Shown: positions 9,622 through 18,475 of the stretch, one piece after another
Position numbering within the stretch: the stretch's first letter is position 1
Layout of the letters: every line of letters begins with the position of its first letter
DNA from: Acidimangrovimonas sediminis
Lineage (GTDB): Bacteria; Pseudomonadota; Alphaproteobacteria; Rhodobacterales; Rhodobacteraceae
Length of the DNA: 64,000 nucleotides
Direction of reading: 5' to 3'
Assembly (NCBI RefSeq): GCF_002871005.1
Contig: NZ_PHSN01000017.1
Coordinates: 62,001-126,000, forward strand
Notes under the pieces: generated by a model
Seen by the model: only the letters and a program-made list of their open reading frames with translations
Databases searched by the model: none
What the model was told of the DNA's origin: nothing
Position numbers and translations under genes: made by a program

Positions 9622-10302
9622 GTGATGACGATAGGCGATGCAAATAGCAGCACTTCCGAGCGCGTATGCCAGCTTATTGAGCAGGAGATTGCCGAAGGGG
9701 TCTATGAAGACGGGATTCGCCTCGATGAGGCCCGCCTGTCGGCGCAGTTCTCCGTGTCGCGCACACCCCTGCGTGAGGCGTTCCGGATGCTGGCCGCGCT
9801 TGGGCTGGTGGAGCTGATCCCGCACCGCGGCGCCTTCGTCCGTCTCCCCAGCTTCACCCGCCTCGTCGACATGTTCGACGTGATGGCGGAGATGGAGGCC
9901 TGGTGCGCGCGCCTGGCGGCCCAGCGGATCACCAACGCACAGCTTCTGATGCTGCGCGCCGCGGCGAACGGCTGCGCCGACGCGCTGTCGCGCAACGATA
10001 CCGCCGCGTATTACGAGGAAAACGCGCTGTTCCACGACCTGATCTACCAGGCCTCGGGCAATGCGTTTCTGGCCGAGGAAACGCGCAACCTGCAACGCCG
10101 CCTCCGCCTCTTCCGCAAGGAGCAACTCAGCCACGGTGACCGCCTGACGGCTTCGATGCAGGAACATTCCGAGATCCTGCGCCTGCTGGAGATCCACGAC
10201 GGCGACGGCGTGGCCGAGGTGATGCGCAAGCACATCCGGGTGCAGGGCGTCGTCTATGAAGAGATGCTTCGCGAGCGGAAACCCGGCATGTTGCGCCAGT
10301 AG
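9622..10302 (+). CDS. GntR family transcriptional regulator, FCD subfamily
   Basis: A 226-residue regulator. The N-terminal winged helix-turn-helix is visible at about residues 10-75 (RLDEARLSAQFSVSRTPLREAF). The all-helical FCD ligand domain follows, with the metal/ligand residues expected in ENALFHDLIYQASGN and the C-terminal MQEHSEILRLLEIHDGD. The first codon is GTG at 9622 with ATG directly after it at 9625; either may be used. It is divergent from the peptide importer operon and probably represses it in response to a small carboxylate or amino acid. The ligand is unknown. Confidence 0.9.
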   Translation: MMTIGDANSSTSERVCQLIEQEIAEGVYEDGIRLDEARLSAQFSVSRTPLREAFRMLAALGLVELIPHRGAFVRLPSFTRLVDMFDVMAEMEAWCARLAAQRITNAQLLMLRAAANGCADALSRNDTAAYYEENALFHDLIYQASGNAFLAEETRNLQRRLRLFRKEQLSHGDRLTASMQEHSEILRLLEIHDGDGVAEVMRKHIRVQGVVYEEMLRERKPGMLRQ

Positions 10303-10378
10303 GAACACCGCGTTCCACGATCCGGGACTGCCCCGCACCGAACCGCCGTTTAGCCTTGCCCGCGAAACAGGAGCTGAC

Positions 10379-11143
10379 ATGCCGCCTTCCCCCTCGCTTG
10401 TCTCGGGCTATGCCGCCCTCTGCGCCGAAGACCCCGCGCTGCCCGCCTTCACCGGCATCGACCCGGCGTCGCTTGCCGATGACGGCGCGCTGATCGTCGC
10501 CGTGCTGACCAGGGCGCTGCATGGGTCAGGGGCGGACGCAGGGTTGGGCGCACTCCTGCACGGCCTGCTTGCCCCCGATCTTCTGGCCCTGCTGGGCGAG
10601 GACATCGCCGTCACCGCGCTGCGCGATGCAGATCCGCTGGGAAAGGTGGGCAGCCTGCTCTTTGCCAACGGTCTGCATTGTCTTCTGGGCTACCGCTTCG
10701 GCCATGCACTGCATCGCGCCGGGCGCGACGCGGCGGCGCTGGCGCTCAAGACGCGCGTCCTGCGAGCCTTTGGCGCCGATATCATGCCCGCCGCCCGCAT
10801 CGGCCGCCGCGTCTGGATCGACCACGGGCTGGGGATCGTCATCGGCCAGACCGCAGTGATCGGCGACGATGTCAGCCTGTGGCACGGGGTGACGCTGGGC
10901 ACCAACCTTGTAGACCGGGGCCCCGCGCGGCACCCCCGGATCGAGGACGGCGCGGTGATCGGCGCCGGGGCAAAGCTTATCGGACCGATCACCATCGGCG
11001 CCGGCGCCGTGGTCGCATCGGGGGCCGTGGTCACCGAAACCGTCGCCCCCGCCAGCCTTGCCGTCGGCCCCCGCGCCCGCCTTCTTCCGGGCCGGGCGCG
11101 CAGCCATGCCGACCTGCAAATCCCGATCGGAGAGCTTGAATGA
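10379..11143 (+). CDS. cysE: serine O-acetyltransferase
   Basis: A 254-residue left-handed beta-helix acetyltransferase, which makes O-acetylserine from L-serine and acetyl-CoA for cysteine synthesis. The N-terminal helical domain spans about residues 1-125. Hexapeptide repeats follow, with the CysE hallmarks DHGLGIVIGQTAVIGDD, WHGVTLGT and ARHPRI. The start at 10379 has AGGAG seven bases upstream; a longer frame reaches back into the gntR gene and lacks support. The stop overlaps the start of the VOC gene (ATGA). Housekeeping cysE copies are usually longer or next to cysK or iron-sulfur genes, so this may be a second, specialised copy. Confidence 0.85.
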   Translation: MPPSPSLVSGYAALCAEDPALPAFTGIDPASLADDGALIVAVLTRALHGSGADAGLGALLHGLLAPDLLALLGEDIAVTALRDADPLGKVGSLLFANGLHCLLGYRFGHALHRAGRDAAALALKTRVLRAFGADIMPAARIGRRVWIDHGLGIVIGQTAVIGDDVSLWHGVTLGTNLVDRGPARHPRIEDGAVIGAGAKLIGPITIGAGAVVASGAVVTETVAPASLAVGPRARLLPGRARSHADLQIPIGELE

Positions 11144-12069
11144 CCACCCTCGGCCTCGACCATGCCCTTGTCGCGGTGCGCGACCTCGACGCCGCGCGCG
11201 CCACCTATCAGGCCCTGGGCTTTCTCAGCCGCGGCCTGAGCCAGCACCCCTGGGGCACCTCGACCATGGTGCTGATCTTCCGCGACCAGCTGTTCGAGGT
11301 GGTCAGCCTGGGCGCCCCCGAGCTTCTGGACGGGTACGAGACCGGCGGCTTCCGCTTCGGCCGGCATGTCGAGCGGCACCTGCGCGAACAGGAGGGCGTG
11401 GCCCTCACCGCGCTCAACTCAAGCGATGCGGAGGCGGATGAGGCGGGCCTGCGCGCGCGGGGGATCGGGGTGACCGGCACCATCGACTTCGGCCGCGACG
11501 TGACCCGGGCGGACGGCACAGCGGATCGCACCAGCACGCGGCTGAAGATCCTGTCCGACCCGCGCCATCCCCGGTTGTCGCTCTTTGCCTGCCAGCAGTT
11601 CCGTCGCGACCTGATCGAATACCCCGAATGGATGGACCATCCCAACACCGCGACGGGCATCGCCGGCTACACCATCGTCGCGCCCGACGCCGCGCGGGAG
11701 GAGATCGTCGCGCGGCTTGCCAAGATCCATGACACCAGCATCCCTGACACCACGGCCCATGACACGACAGCCCATGGCACGATGACATGGGCCGACGGCC
11801 AGGACGCCCTGATCGCCACCGCGCGGGGCCGCTGGCGGGTCACCGATGAGGCGGGCTTCGTCCGGCGCTATGGCGTGGCACCTCCGCTGGCGGAACCGCT
11901 GCGCCCCGGCATCTGCGCGATCGACATCGCCTGCACCGACCCGGACAGGGCCGCCGGGATCGCCGCTGCCGCCGGGCTTCCCGCCGTGCGGATCGGCGAC
12001 GGGCAGGTGCTGCAACGGGCCAACCACCTCGGGGGGATCGTGCTGCGTTACGCCGCCGGGAACGACTGA
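11140..12069 (+). CDS. VOC (glyoxalase-like) superfamily protein
   Basis: A 309-residue protein with a glyoxalase-like N-terminal domain (LDHALVAVRDLDAARATYQALGF; YPEWMDHPN near residue 165) and a second beta-alpha domain at about 175-305. It resembles the Glyoxalase_3 group, whose reactions are mostly unassigned. Between the domains is a short repetitive stretch, DTTAHDTTAHGT around residue 208, which looks like a small in-frame expansion. Translational coupling to cysE implies a shared process or at least equal expression. A specific substrate cannot be named. Confidence 0.75.
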   Translation: MTTLGLDHALVAVRDLDAARATYQALGFLSRGLSQHPWGTSTMVLIFRDQLFEVVSLGAPELLDGYETGGFRFGRHVERHLREQEGVALTALNSSDAEADEAGLRARGIGVTGTIDFGRDVTRADGTADRTSTRLKILSDPRHPRLSLFACQQFRRDLIEYPEWMDHPNTATGIAGYTIVAPDAAREEIVARLAKIHDTSIPDTTAHDTTAHGTMTWADGQDALIATARGRWRVTDEAGFVRRYGVAPPLAEPLRPGICAIDIACTDPDRAAGIAAAAGLPAVRIGDGQVLQRANHLGGIVLRYAAGND

Positions 12070-12084
12070 TCGCTGCGGCGTCCC

Positions 12085-13011
12085 TCAGCTGCCGGCCGCG
12101 GCCTCGCCGAAATCGAACCCCTCGCGATCGCGCACGTAAGCCTCGAAGAAATCGGTGAAGGTGGCGACCAGCGGCGGCAACATCTCGTAGGGCGGGTAAT
12201 ACAGCATCAGGTAGAAGGGCGGCATCTTCCAGTCGGAAAGCAGGGGCACCACCTCGCCCCGACGGATGCCGTCGCGGGTCAGGAAGGCGGGCAGGTTGAC
12301 GATGCCGTTGCCCGCGGCGGCAAGGCCGTAAAGAAACTCTCCGTTGTTCGTCACGACCTCGGTCCCGGCGCGAAAGCTGCGCGTCACCGCCGCCTTGCGA
12401 AAGCGCCATGTCTCGGCCTGCCGCCCGCTGCCGTAGGACAGGCAGTGGGCGGGGTCCAACTCATCCGGTGTCGTCGGGCGCGGAACCCTGTCGAAGAGCG
12501 CGGGCGCCGCGACCAGCTGGCGCGGCACCTCGCAGATCTTGCGCCAGATCGTCGACTTGTCGCCCGGCGGCCCCGAGATCCGGATCGCCAGGTCGCAGTT
12601 TTCATCGACGATATCGACCAGCGCATCGGTCAGCTGCACGTCCAGCGCGATGCGCGGATAGGCAAGGCGGAAGCTGCTCACCAGCCCGGCCAGGAGTGGC
12701 GCGCCCAGCGAGATCGGCGCGTTGATCGAAAGCCGCCCGCGGTCGGACCGGGTGGCGGCCAGCAATTCGTCGGTGGTGGTGTCGAACGCCTCGATCAACG
12801 GCCGGTAGCGCGCCGCCGCCAGCGCGCCCGCGCTGGTCAGCGAAACCTGCCGCGTGGTGCGCAACAGAAGCTGCTGGCCAAGGTCGGCCTCCAGCCCCGC
12901 GACCAGCCGGGTCACCGAGGCGGGCGTCATGCGCAGGCTGCGCGCGGCGCCCGCAAAGCTGCGTTGCGCGGCGACTTCCAGAAAGACACGGATGGGCTTG
13001 AGATCCTGCAT
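12085..13011 (-). CDS. LysR family transcriptional regulator
   Basis: A 308-residue LysR-type regulator. The N-terminal winged helix-turn-helix is at residues 1-60 (SFAGAARSLRMTPASVTRL). A linker helix and a periplasmic-binding-protein-like effector domain from about 90 to 300 follow, with the CRG-type INAPISLGAPLL and SYGSGRQAETWRF segments. It is divergent from the ring-cleaving dioxygenase gene across a 116-base AT-rich gap, the usual layout for a LysR regulator and its target. It probably controls the quinone-detoxification operon, in response to an aromatic or quinone ligand (inference). Confidence 0.9.
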   Translation of the reverse strand: MQDLKPIRVFLEVAAQRSFAGAARSLRMTPASVTRLVAGLEADLGQQLLLRTTRQVSLTSAGALAAARYRPLIEAFDTTTDELLAATRSDRGRLSINAPISLGAPLLAGLVSSFRLAYPRIALDVQLTDALVDIVDENCDLAIRISGPPGDKSTIWRKICEVPRQLVAAPALFDRVPRPTTPDELDPAHCLSYGSGRQAETWRFRKAAVTRSFRAGTEVVTNNGEFLYGLAAAGNGIVNLPAFLTRDGIRRGEVVPLLSDWKMPPFYLMLYYPPYEMLPPLVATFTDFFEAYVRDREGFDFGEAAAGS

Positions 13012-13127
13012 CCCAAGATTATTACATCTGAAGCAATAGTAAATGAAGATACGTTTCTATTCTTGATAACGACAGATGCCCTTATCTTCCCCTCGACGCA
13101 CAAGCGAACAGGTCAGGAGGACCGAAG
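13012..13127. promoter_or_regulatory. divergent LysR/dioxygenase promoter region
   Basis: An unusually AT-rich 116-base stretch between the divergent genes. It contains AATAG/CTATT arms at 13035-13039 and 13057-13061 and several T-N11-A arrangements, as expected for a LysR binding region. A strong ribosome-binding site, AGGAGG, lies seven bases before the dioxygenase ATG. I could not place a confident -35/-10 pair. Confidence 0.45.
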
Positions 13128-14060
13128 ATGATCACCGATGTGAAAGGGCTGCATCACGTCACCTCGATGGCGGCGGATGCGAACGAGAACAACCACTTCT
13201 TCACGCAGACCCTTGGCCTGCGCCGGGTGAAGAAGACCGTGAACTTCGACGCGCCGGAGGTCTATCACCTCTATTACGGCGACGAGATCGGAACGCCCGG
13301 CTCGGTCATGACCTACTTTCCCTTCGGCCGGATGCCGCGCGGACGCCGCGGCACCGGCGAGGTGGGCGTGACCGAATTCGCGGTACCCAGGGGCGCTCTC
13401 GGCTTCTGGAAGGACAGGCTTGCGGCACGGGGCGTCGCCGGGCTGAGCGAAACGAGCTTTCTGGGAGAGGCGCGGCTGGGCTTCGAGGGGCCGGACGGCG
13501 ACAGCTTCGCGCTGGTCGAGAGCGAGGCGCGCGACCGTACGCCCTGGACCGGGGCAGACGTGACGGAAGACGCGGGCATCCTCGGGTTTCACGGGGCGCG
13601 GCTGCGGCTGCGCGACGCGGGTGCTACCGCCGAACTGCTGGGCTTCATGGGCTATCGCAAGGACGAAACCGACGGCAACGTCACCCGCTATCGGATCGAG
13701 GGCGGCAACGCGGCTGACACGCTCGACCTCGAAGAACTCCCGGGCGGGCCGGTCGCCGGCCAGGGCGCCGGATCGGTGCACCACATCGCCTTCGCCGTCG
13801 AGGACCGGGCGGCCCAGCTGCGCACGAGGCAGGCGCTGATCGACACCGGCTATCAGGTGACGCCGGTGATCGACCGCGACTACTTCTGGGCGATCTACTT
13901 CCGCACGCCCGGCGGCGTCCTGTTCGAGGTGGCGACCAATGAACCCGGCTTCGACCGCGACGAGGATACCGCGCATCTGGGCCAGGCGCTGAAACTGCCG
14001 ACCCGCTACCAACCCTACCGCGCGCAGATCGAGGGCCTGCTGCCCGAGATCGCGGAGTGA
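13128..14060 (+). CDS. ring-cleaving VOC dioxygenase, MhqO/LinE-like
   Basis: A 310-residue protein with two VOC modules, typical of hydroquinone-cleaving extradiol dioxygenases such as MhqO and LinE. The likely iron ligands are His9/His10 (GLHHVTS), His218/His219 (SVHHIAF) and Glu267 (VLFEVATNEPGF). The C-terminal HLGQALKLP block is characteristic of the group. It is the first gene of a plus-strand operon with a serine hydrolase, a pirin and a fused homologue. The inferred role is ring opening of hydroquinones formed by quinone reduction, protecting thiols from quinone stress. Confidence 0.83.
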   Translation: MITDVKGLHHVTSMAADANENNHFFTQTLGLRRVKKTVNFDAPEVYHLYYGDEIGTPGSVMTYFPFGRMPRGRRGTGEVGVTEFAVPRGALGFWKDRLAARGVAGLSETSFLGEARLGFEGPDGDSFALVESEARDRTPWTGADVTEDAGILGFHGARLRLRDAGATAELLGFMGYRKDETDGNVTRYRIEGGNAADTLDLEELPGGPVAGQGAGSVHHIAFAVEDRAAQLRTRQALIDTGYQVTPVIDRDYFWAIYFRTPGGVLFEVATNEPGFDRDEDTAHLGQALKLPTRYQPYRAQIEGLLPEIAE

Positions 14061-14070
14061 GGGGCCGGAC

Positions 14071-14691
14071 ATGAGGACCGCAACGATGACGACCGATCAC
14101 TACCACGCGCTGACCCGGGCGCCCGACCCCGGCGCGCCGCTGATCTTCGCCTTCCACGGCACCGGCGGCGACGAGGGCCAGTTCTTCGACCTGGCAGGCG
14201 CGCTTGTCCCCGGTGCGGGGGTGATCTCGCCCCGCGGTGACGTCTCGGAGGGCGGCGCCGCGCGGTTCTTCCGCCGCACCGGCGAGGGGGTCTACGACAT
14301 GGACGACCTTGCCCTGCGGACGGAGCGGATGGCCACCTTCGTGGCCGCGGCCAAGGCCGCGCATCCCGGCGCGCCAATCTACGGCTTCGGCTATTCCAAC
14401 GGGGCCAACATCCTTGCCTCGGTGGCGATGGCGCATCCCGGGCTTTTCGACCGCGTGGGCCTTCTGCACCCGCTGATCCCATGGGATCCGGCGCCGGTGC
14501 CGGGGCTTTCCGGGCGCCGGGTGCTGATCACCGCCGGTCGGCGCGATCCGATCTGCCCCTGGCCGCTGAGCGCACGCCTGATCGACTGGTTCGGGGCGCA
14601 GGGCGCCGAGGTCGCGACAGAGGTACATGACGGCGGGCACGAGATACGTCAGGCTGAGCTGACGGCGCTGGCGGCCCTGTTCGAAGGGTAA
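14071..14691 (+). CDS. serine hydrolase of the carboxylesterase/MhqD type
   Basis: A 206-residue alpha/beta hydrolase of the phospholipase/carboxylesterase family. The catalytic triad is visible as Ser109 (GYSNGAN), Asp159 (GRRDPICP) and His190 (DGGHEI), counted from the ATG at 14071. An alternative ATG at 14086 also has a Shine-Dalgarno sequence, so the first five residues are uncertain. MhqD of Bacillus subtilis is the nearest named relative I recall, encoded beside the dioxygenase MhqO or MhqE-type enzymes in quinone-stress regulons. It probably hydrolyses a ring-cleavage product or ester. Confidence 0.83.
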   Translation: MRTATMTTDHYHALTRAPDPGAPLIFAFHGTGGDEGQFFDLAGALVPGAGVISPRGDVSEGGAARFFRRTGEGVYDMDDLALRTERMATFVAAAKAAHPGAPIYGFGYSNGANILASVAMAHPGLFDRVGLLHPLIPWDPAPVPGLSGRRVLITAGRRDPICPWPLSARLIDWFGAQGAEVATEVHDGGHEIRQAELTALAALFEG

Positions 14692-14769
14692 TCCCTTCCC
14701 GACGGGCGGCGGCCACAAGGGCCGCCCCCGATCCTGACCACCGGACATCACGCGAGAAGGACACAGGAC

Positions 14770-15735
14770 ATGAGCTGGAACCCGACACAGACCCCCGATT
14801 GCCCCGAGGCCGGCAGCGACGCGCTGGAAACCCTCATCATCCCCCGCGCACGCGACCTGGGCGGTTTCGAGGTGCGCCGCGCCCTGCCCTCGCCCAAGCG
14901 GCAGATGGTGGGGCCGTTCATCTTCTTCGACCAGATGGGCCCCGCGGAATTCATCACCGACGGCGGGATCGACGTGCGCCCGCATCCGCATATCGGCCTC
15001 GGCACCGTCACCTATCTTTACCAGGGCGAGTTCGAGCACCGCGACAGCCTCGGCACCCACCAGATGATCTATCCCGGCGAGGTGAACTGGATGCTGGCGG
15101 GGCGCGGCGTCACCCATTCCGAGCGCACCAGCGCCGAGACGCGCGCGAAACCCGGGCAGAAGCTGTTCGGCATCCAGACATGGATTGCCCTGCCCGAGGA
15201 CCGCGAGGAGATGGCCCCGGATTTCGAGCACCACAAGAAGGAGGCGCTTCCGGTTCTGCGCGATGGCGGGGCCGAGGCGCGGCTGATCCTCGGCACGGCC
15301 TATGGCGAGGCCAGCCCGGTGACGATGCAGTCGGAGACCTTCTATCTCGACGTGGTGCTGGCGCCCGGCGCATCCTTCCCCCTGCCCGACGAGCATGAGG
15401 ACCGCGGCCTTTACATCACCGAGGGCGAGATTGAGGTGGCGGGCGAGAGGTTCGAGGCCGGGCGGATGATGGTGTTCCGCCCCGGCGACCGGATCTCGGC
15501 CAAGGCCGGGCCACGGGGCGCGCGGCTGATGGCGCTTGGCGGCGCGACGCTGAACGAACAGCGCTACATCTGGTGGAACTTCGTCTCGTCCTCGAAGGAC
15601 CGGATCGAGGAGGCGAAGGAGGCCTGGAAAGCGGCCGACTGGACCGGCGGCCCCTTCCACCTGCCGCCCGGAGATGCGGCGGAGTTCATCCCCTTCCCGG
15701 AGGAGCTGGAGCGCACGCGCCCCAAGGAATGGTAA
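14770..15735 (+). CDS. pirin family protein
   Basis: A 321-residue bicupin of the pirin family. Some bacterial pirins (YhhW, YhaK) act as quercetinases or redox-related oxygenases. The metal-binding motif is visible as RPHPHIGLGTVTYLYQGEF, then HRDSLGT, then GVTHSE around residues 77-120. The C-terminal cupin region (HEDRGLYITEGEIEVAGE) is intact. It lies between the hydrolase and the fused dioxygenase-hydrolase, which supports a role in aromatic or quinone metabolism. An enzymatic role is likely but not proven. Confidence 0.88.
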   Translation: MSWNPTQTPDCPEAGSDALETLIIPRARDLGGFEVRRALPSPKRQMVGPFIFFDQMGPAEFITDGGIDVRPHPHIGLGTVTYLYQGEFEHRDSLGTHQMIYPGEVNWMLAGRGVTHSERTSAETRAKPGQKLFGIQTWIALPEDREEMAPDFEHHKKEALPVLRDGGAEARLILGTAYGEASPVTMQSETFYLDVVLAPGASFPLPDEHEDRGLYITEGEIEVAGERFEAGRMMVFRPGDRISAKAGPRGARLMALGGATLNEQRYIWWNFVSSSKDRIEEAKEAWKAADWTGGPFHLPPGDAAEFIPFPEELERTRPKEW

Positions 15736-15796
15736 CCATGCCGCCGCGCGCGCCTTGCGCGCGGCGCTTTCCCGAAGTCGCGCAAGGAGCGGAGCG

Positions 15797-17323
15797 ATGA
15801 CGAGCGGCATCCATCATGTCACCGCGCTCACCCGACGGGTGCAGGACAACGTCGATTTCTACGCGGGCTTTCTCGGCCTGCGTCTGGTGAAGCGGACCGC
15901 CGGGTTCGAGGACGCCACGCAGCTTCACCTGTTCTACGGCGACGCCCTCGGCAGCCCCGGGTCGCTGGTCACCTTTCTGGTCTGGGAGGACGGCGCCCCC
16001 GGGCGGGTCGGTCACGGCCAGGTCGGAGAGATCGCCCTTGCGGTGCCGCCTGACAGCCTTGGCGACTGGCTGGGCCGGGCCATCGCCGCCCGTGTTCCCG
16101 TCGAGGGGCCGCGGCGCGAGATGGGCGAAGCGGTGCTGCGCCTCAAGGATCCCGACGGGATCATCGTCAAGCTGGTGGGCGCGGATCTTCAGGCCCGCGC
16201 CCCGCTGCCCGATCCGATCGCGCCCACCCGGGTCCGCGGGGTCACCCTGTTCAGCGAACGGCCCGACGAGACGGCGGCCTTCGTGGCCCGCTTCGGCTAT
16301 CGCCCGGGCCGGCGGGAGGGGGCGATCCGGCGCATGCTGTCGGACAGCGATGCCGTCGACATCCGCGACACCACCGGCTTCTTCGCCGGCATCCCGGGCA
16401 CCGGGATCTTCGATCACGTCGCGTTCCGCGCCGCCGACGATGCGGCGGTCGACGCGATGCAGCGCGCCCTTGCGACCGACGGGCCGACGCAAGTGCACGA
16501 CAGGCGTTATTTCCGCTCGCTCTACGTGCGCGACCCGGCGGGGATCCTGTTCGAACATGCGACCGACGCGCCGGGCTTCACCCTGGACGAAGCGCCCGGG
16601 CATCTGGGCGAGACACTTTTCATCCCGCCCGCCGATGCCGCGCGGGAGGCGGCGCTGCGGGTCATGCTGCCGCAATTCTCGCTTCCTGGCGCGACCCGGC
16701 CGCCGCGCCGCGACCTGCCGTTCGTGCATCGCTTCCACCACCCCGAGGATCCGGACGGGTCGGTCATCCTGACGCTGCACGGAAGCGCGGGCACCGAGGC
16801 GGACCTGTTCCCGCTGGCCCATGCGGTGAACCTGCGCGCGACGCTGCTGGGCCTGCGCGGGCGCGCGACGGAAGAGGGCGTGGCCCGCTGGTTCCGCCGG
16901 TTCGGTGCCGACCGCTTTGATCAGGCCGACATCCGCGCCGAGGCGGAGGCCTTCGCGGCCTTCCTCGACGGGGCGGTGCGGGGATATGGCCTCGATCCGG
17001 CGCGGCTGACGGTTCTTGGCCATTCCAACGGCGCGAATTTCGCGGCGGCGGTGATGGCGCTGCACCCCGGGCTGATCCGCCGCGCGGTGCTGCTGCGGCC
17101 CGTGGCGGTATTGGAGGATCTGCCGCCGGTCGATCTGAGCGGCACGAGGGCGCTTGTCCTCATCGGCGCGCAGGACCCCGCGGCCCCCCGGACCGAGCGG
17201 CTGACCGGGTGGCTGACGCGAAGCGGTGCCACGCTGCACACCCGGGTGATCGACGCAGGGCATGCACCGGGCGATCCGGACGGGCCGGCGATCAGCGACT
17301 GGATGGCCGGCGCGGAAGGCTGA
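15797..17323 (+). CDS. natural fusion of ring-cleaving VOC dioxygenase and MhqD-like serine hydrolase
   Basis: A 508-residue two-enzyme protein. Residues 1-290 are a double VOC module with probable metal ligands His6/His7 (GIHHVTA), His207 (FDHVAF) and Glu253 (LFEHATDAPGF). Residues 315-508 are an alpha/beta hydrolase with the triad Ser410 (GHSNGAN), Asp460 (GAQDP) and His489 (DAGHAP). Both active sites look complete. It therefore joins the activities encoded separately at 13128 and 14071 in the same operon. The start at 15797 has AAGGAG seven bases upstream; earlier in-frame codons overlap the pirin gene. The fusion implies that the hydrolase acts directly on the ring-cleavage product. Confidence 0.85.
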   Translation: MTSGIHHVTALTRRVQDNVDFYAGFLGLRLVKRTAGFEDATQLHLFYGDALGSPGSLVTFLVWEDGAPGRVGHGQVGEIALAVPPDSLGDWLGRAIAARVPVEGPRREMGEAVLRLKDPDGIIVKLVGADLQARAPLPDPIAPTRVRGVTLFSERPDETAAFVARFGYRPGRREGAIRRMLSDSDAVDIRDTTGFFAGIPGTGIFDHVAFRAADDAAVDAMQRALATDGPTQVHDRRYFRSLYVRDPAGILFEHATDAPGFTLDEAPGHLGETLFIPPADAAREAALRVMLPQFSLPGATRPPRRDLPFVHRFHHPEDPDGSVILTLHGSAGTEADLFPLAHAVNLRATLLGLRGRATEEGVARWFRRFGADRFDQADIRAEAEAFAAFLDGAVRGYGLDPARLTVLGHSNGANFAAAVMALHPGLIRRAVLLRPVAVLEDLPPVDLSGTRALVLIGAQDPAAPRTERLTGWLTRSGATLHTRVIDAGHAPGDPDGPAISDWMAGAEG

Positions 17324-17335
17324 ACCGGGCCGGCC

Positions 17336-17878
17336 CTACCCCAGGCTTGCGGCGAAACCCGCAAGGAAGGCGGCCAGCATCTCGCGTGTCTTGGCGTCGG
17401 TAAGGTTGCCGTCGGCATCGAAGACCTGCCCCGCGCGCGAGACCATAAGCCGCCCTTCCTGCCAGGGGCGCGTGCCCAGCGTGCGCAGCACGGGCAGCCA
17501 GTGCGACTGCGATAGGATCGTGCCGAAACCGCCCGGCGACGCGCCGATCACCGCGACCGGCTTGCCCTTGAACAGCCCAAGGCCCGGCCCGCGCGACATC
17601 CAGTCGATGGCGTTCTTGAAGACCCCGGGAATGCCGTTGTTGTATTCCGGCGTCACCAGCAGCAGCCCGTCAGCCGCAGCAAGCTGCGCGTGAAGCTCCT
17701 GCACCGCGGCGGGCAGGCCGGTCGCGGCCTCCTCGTCGGCGTTGTAAAGCGGCACCCCGGCGATCGTTCCGGCCCGCAGCGTGAGGCCGTCCGGGCATTC
17801 CTCGATCGCCGCGCGCAGGAGGCCCGCGTTGAACGACGCCCCGCGCAGGCTGCCGGCAAGGCCGAGTATGGTCGTCAT
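17336..17878 (-). CDS. NAD(P)H-dependent FMN/quinone reductase
   Basis: A 180-residue flavodoxin-fold reductase of the NADPH-dependent FMN reductase family (ChrR/AzoR-like). It starts with the FMN phosphate loop GSLRGASFNAGLLRA and has the family motif TPEYNNGIPGVFKNAIDW at about residues 77-94. Such enzymes reduce quinones by two electrons, avoiding semiquinones. The start at 17878 has AGGAG seven bases upstream. It lies 112 bases after the HxlR gene on the same strand, and converges on the dioxygenase operon. It would plausibly feed hydroquinones to the ring-cleaving enzymes. Confidence 0.87.
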   Translation of the reverse strand: MTTILGLAGSLRGASFNAGLLRAAIEECPDGLTLRAGTIAGVPLYNADEEAATGLPAAVQELHAQLAAADGLLLVTPEYNNGIPGVFKNAIDWMSRGPGLGLFKGKPVAVIGASPGGFGTILSQSHWLPVLRTLGTRPWQEGRLMVSRAGQVFDADGNLTDAKTREMLAAFLAGFAASLG

Positions 17879-17990
17879 CCGCGATCTCCTGTCCCCGGGG
17901 CGATCCGGTCGGCCCCGGGGGCATGTTCGGCAAACCGCCGGTACTTCGCAAGATCTTCCTTGCTTCCGATCGTCCTTACCGCCCGGGGGG

Positions 17991-18377
17991 TCAGCCCCGC
18001 CCCTGCCCCGCGCCGTAATCGGCCCGCGCCGCGCGGATCGTGCCGTGGTTCGCATCCGCCCAAACCACCAGCGCGCGCAGCGGCACAAGGAAGGACCGCC
18101 CCAGATCGGTCAGGTCGTATTCCACCCGCGGCGGCACCTCGGCATAGATCGTGCGGCGCACGAAGCCATCTTGTTCAAGGCGCTTCAGCGTCCGCGACAG
18201 CATCTGCCTGGAAATGTCGCCGATGTCGCGCGCCAGCTCGTTGAAGCGCCGCGTCCGCCCTTCCAGCGATTGCAGGACCAGCAAACTCCACTGATCGCCG
18301 ATCCGGTCGAGCACGTCGCGGATCGGGCACGGCTGGTCGAACGGCAGGGCGTCCCGGGTCTCTGCTTGGGGGGGCAT
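17991..18377 (-). CDS. HxlR family transcriptional regulator
   Basis: A 128-residue winged-helix regulator of the HxlR/MarR-like family. It has the family N-terminal signature CPIRDVLDRIGDQWSLLVLQ, with a redox-type cysteine at about residue 17. RFNELARDIGDISRQMLSRTLK is the recognition region. HxlR proteins such as HypR, QorR and YodB sense electrophiles, aldehydes or quinones through that conserved cysteine. It is divergent from an NAD(P)-binding protein gene and upstream of the FMN reductase, its probable targets. Confidence 0.9.
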   Translation of the reverse strand: MPPQAETRDALPFDQPCPIRDVLDRIGDQWSLLVLQSLEGRTRRFNELARDIGDISRQMLSRTLKRLEQDGFVRRTIYAEVPPRVEYDLTDLGRSFLVPLRALVVWADANHGTIRAARADYGAGQGRG

Positions 18378-18475
18378 CGGCGCCTCTCTCGTTCGAACAC
18401 GGTCAGCGCGGCGTGACCGGATCAGGTGAAAATGACTTCTTGCGGGCGGTCTGGCCTTATCCTACCTCCACCCAA

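Noticed and set aside
13083-13092. A -10 box for the LysR-divergent dioxygenase promoter
   Set aside because: No -35 element lies at an acceptable distance; a LysR-dependent promoter may lack one, so I left it uncalled.
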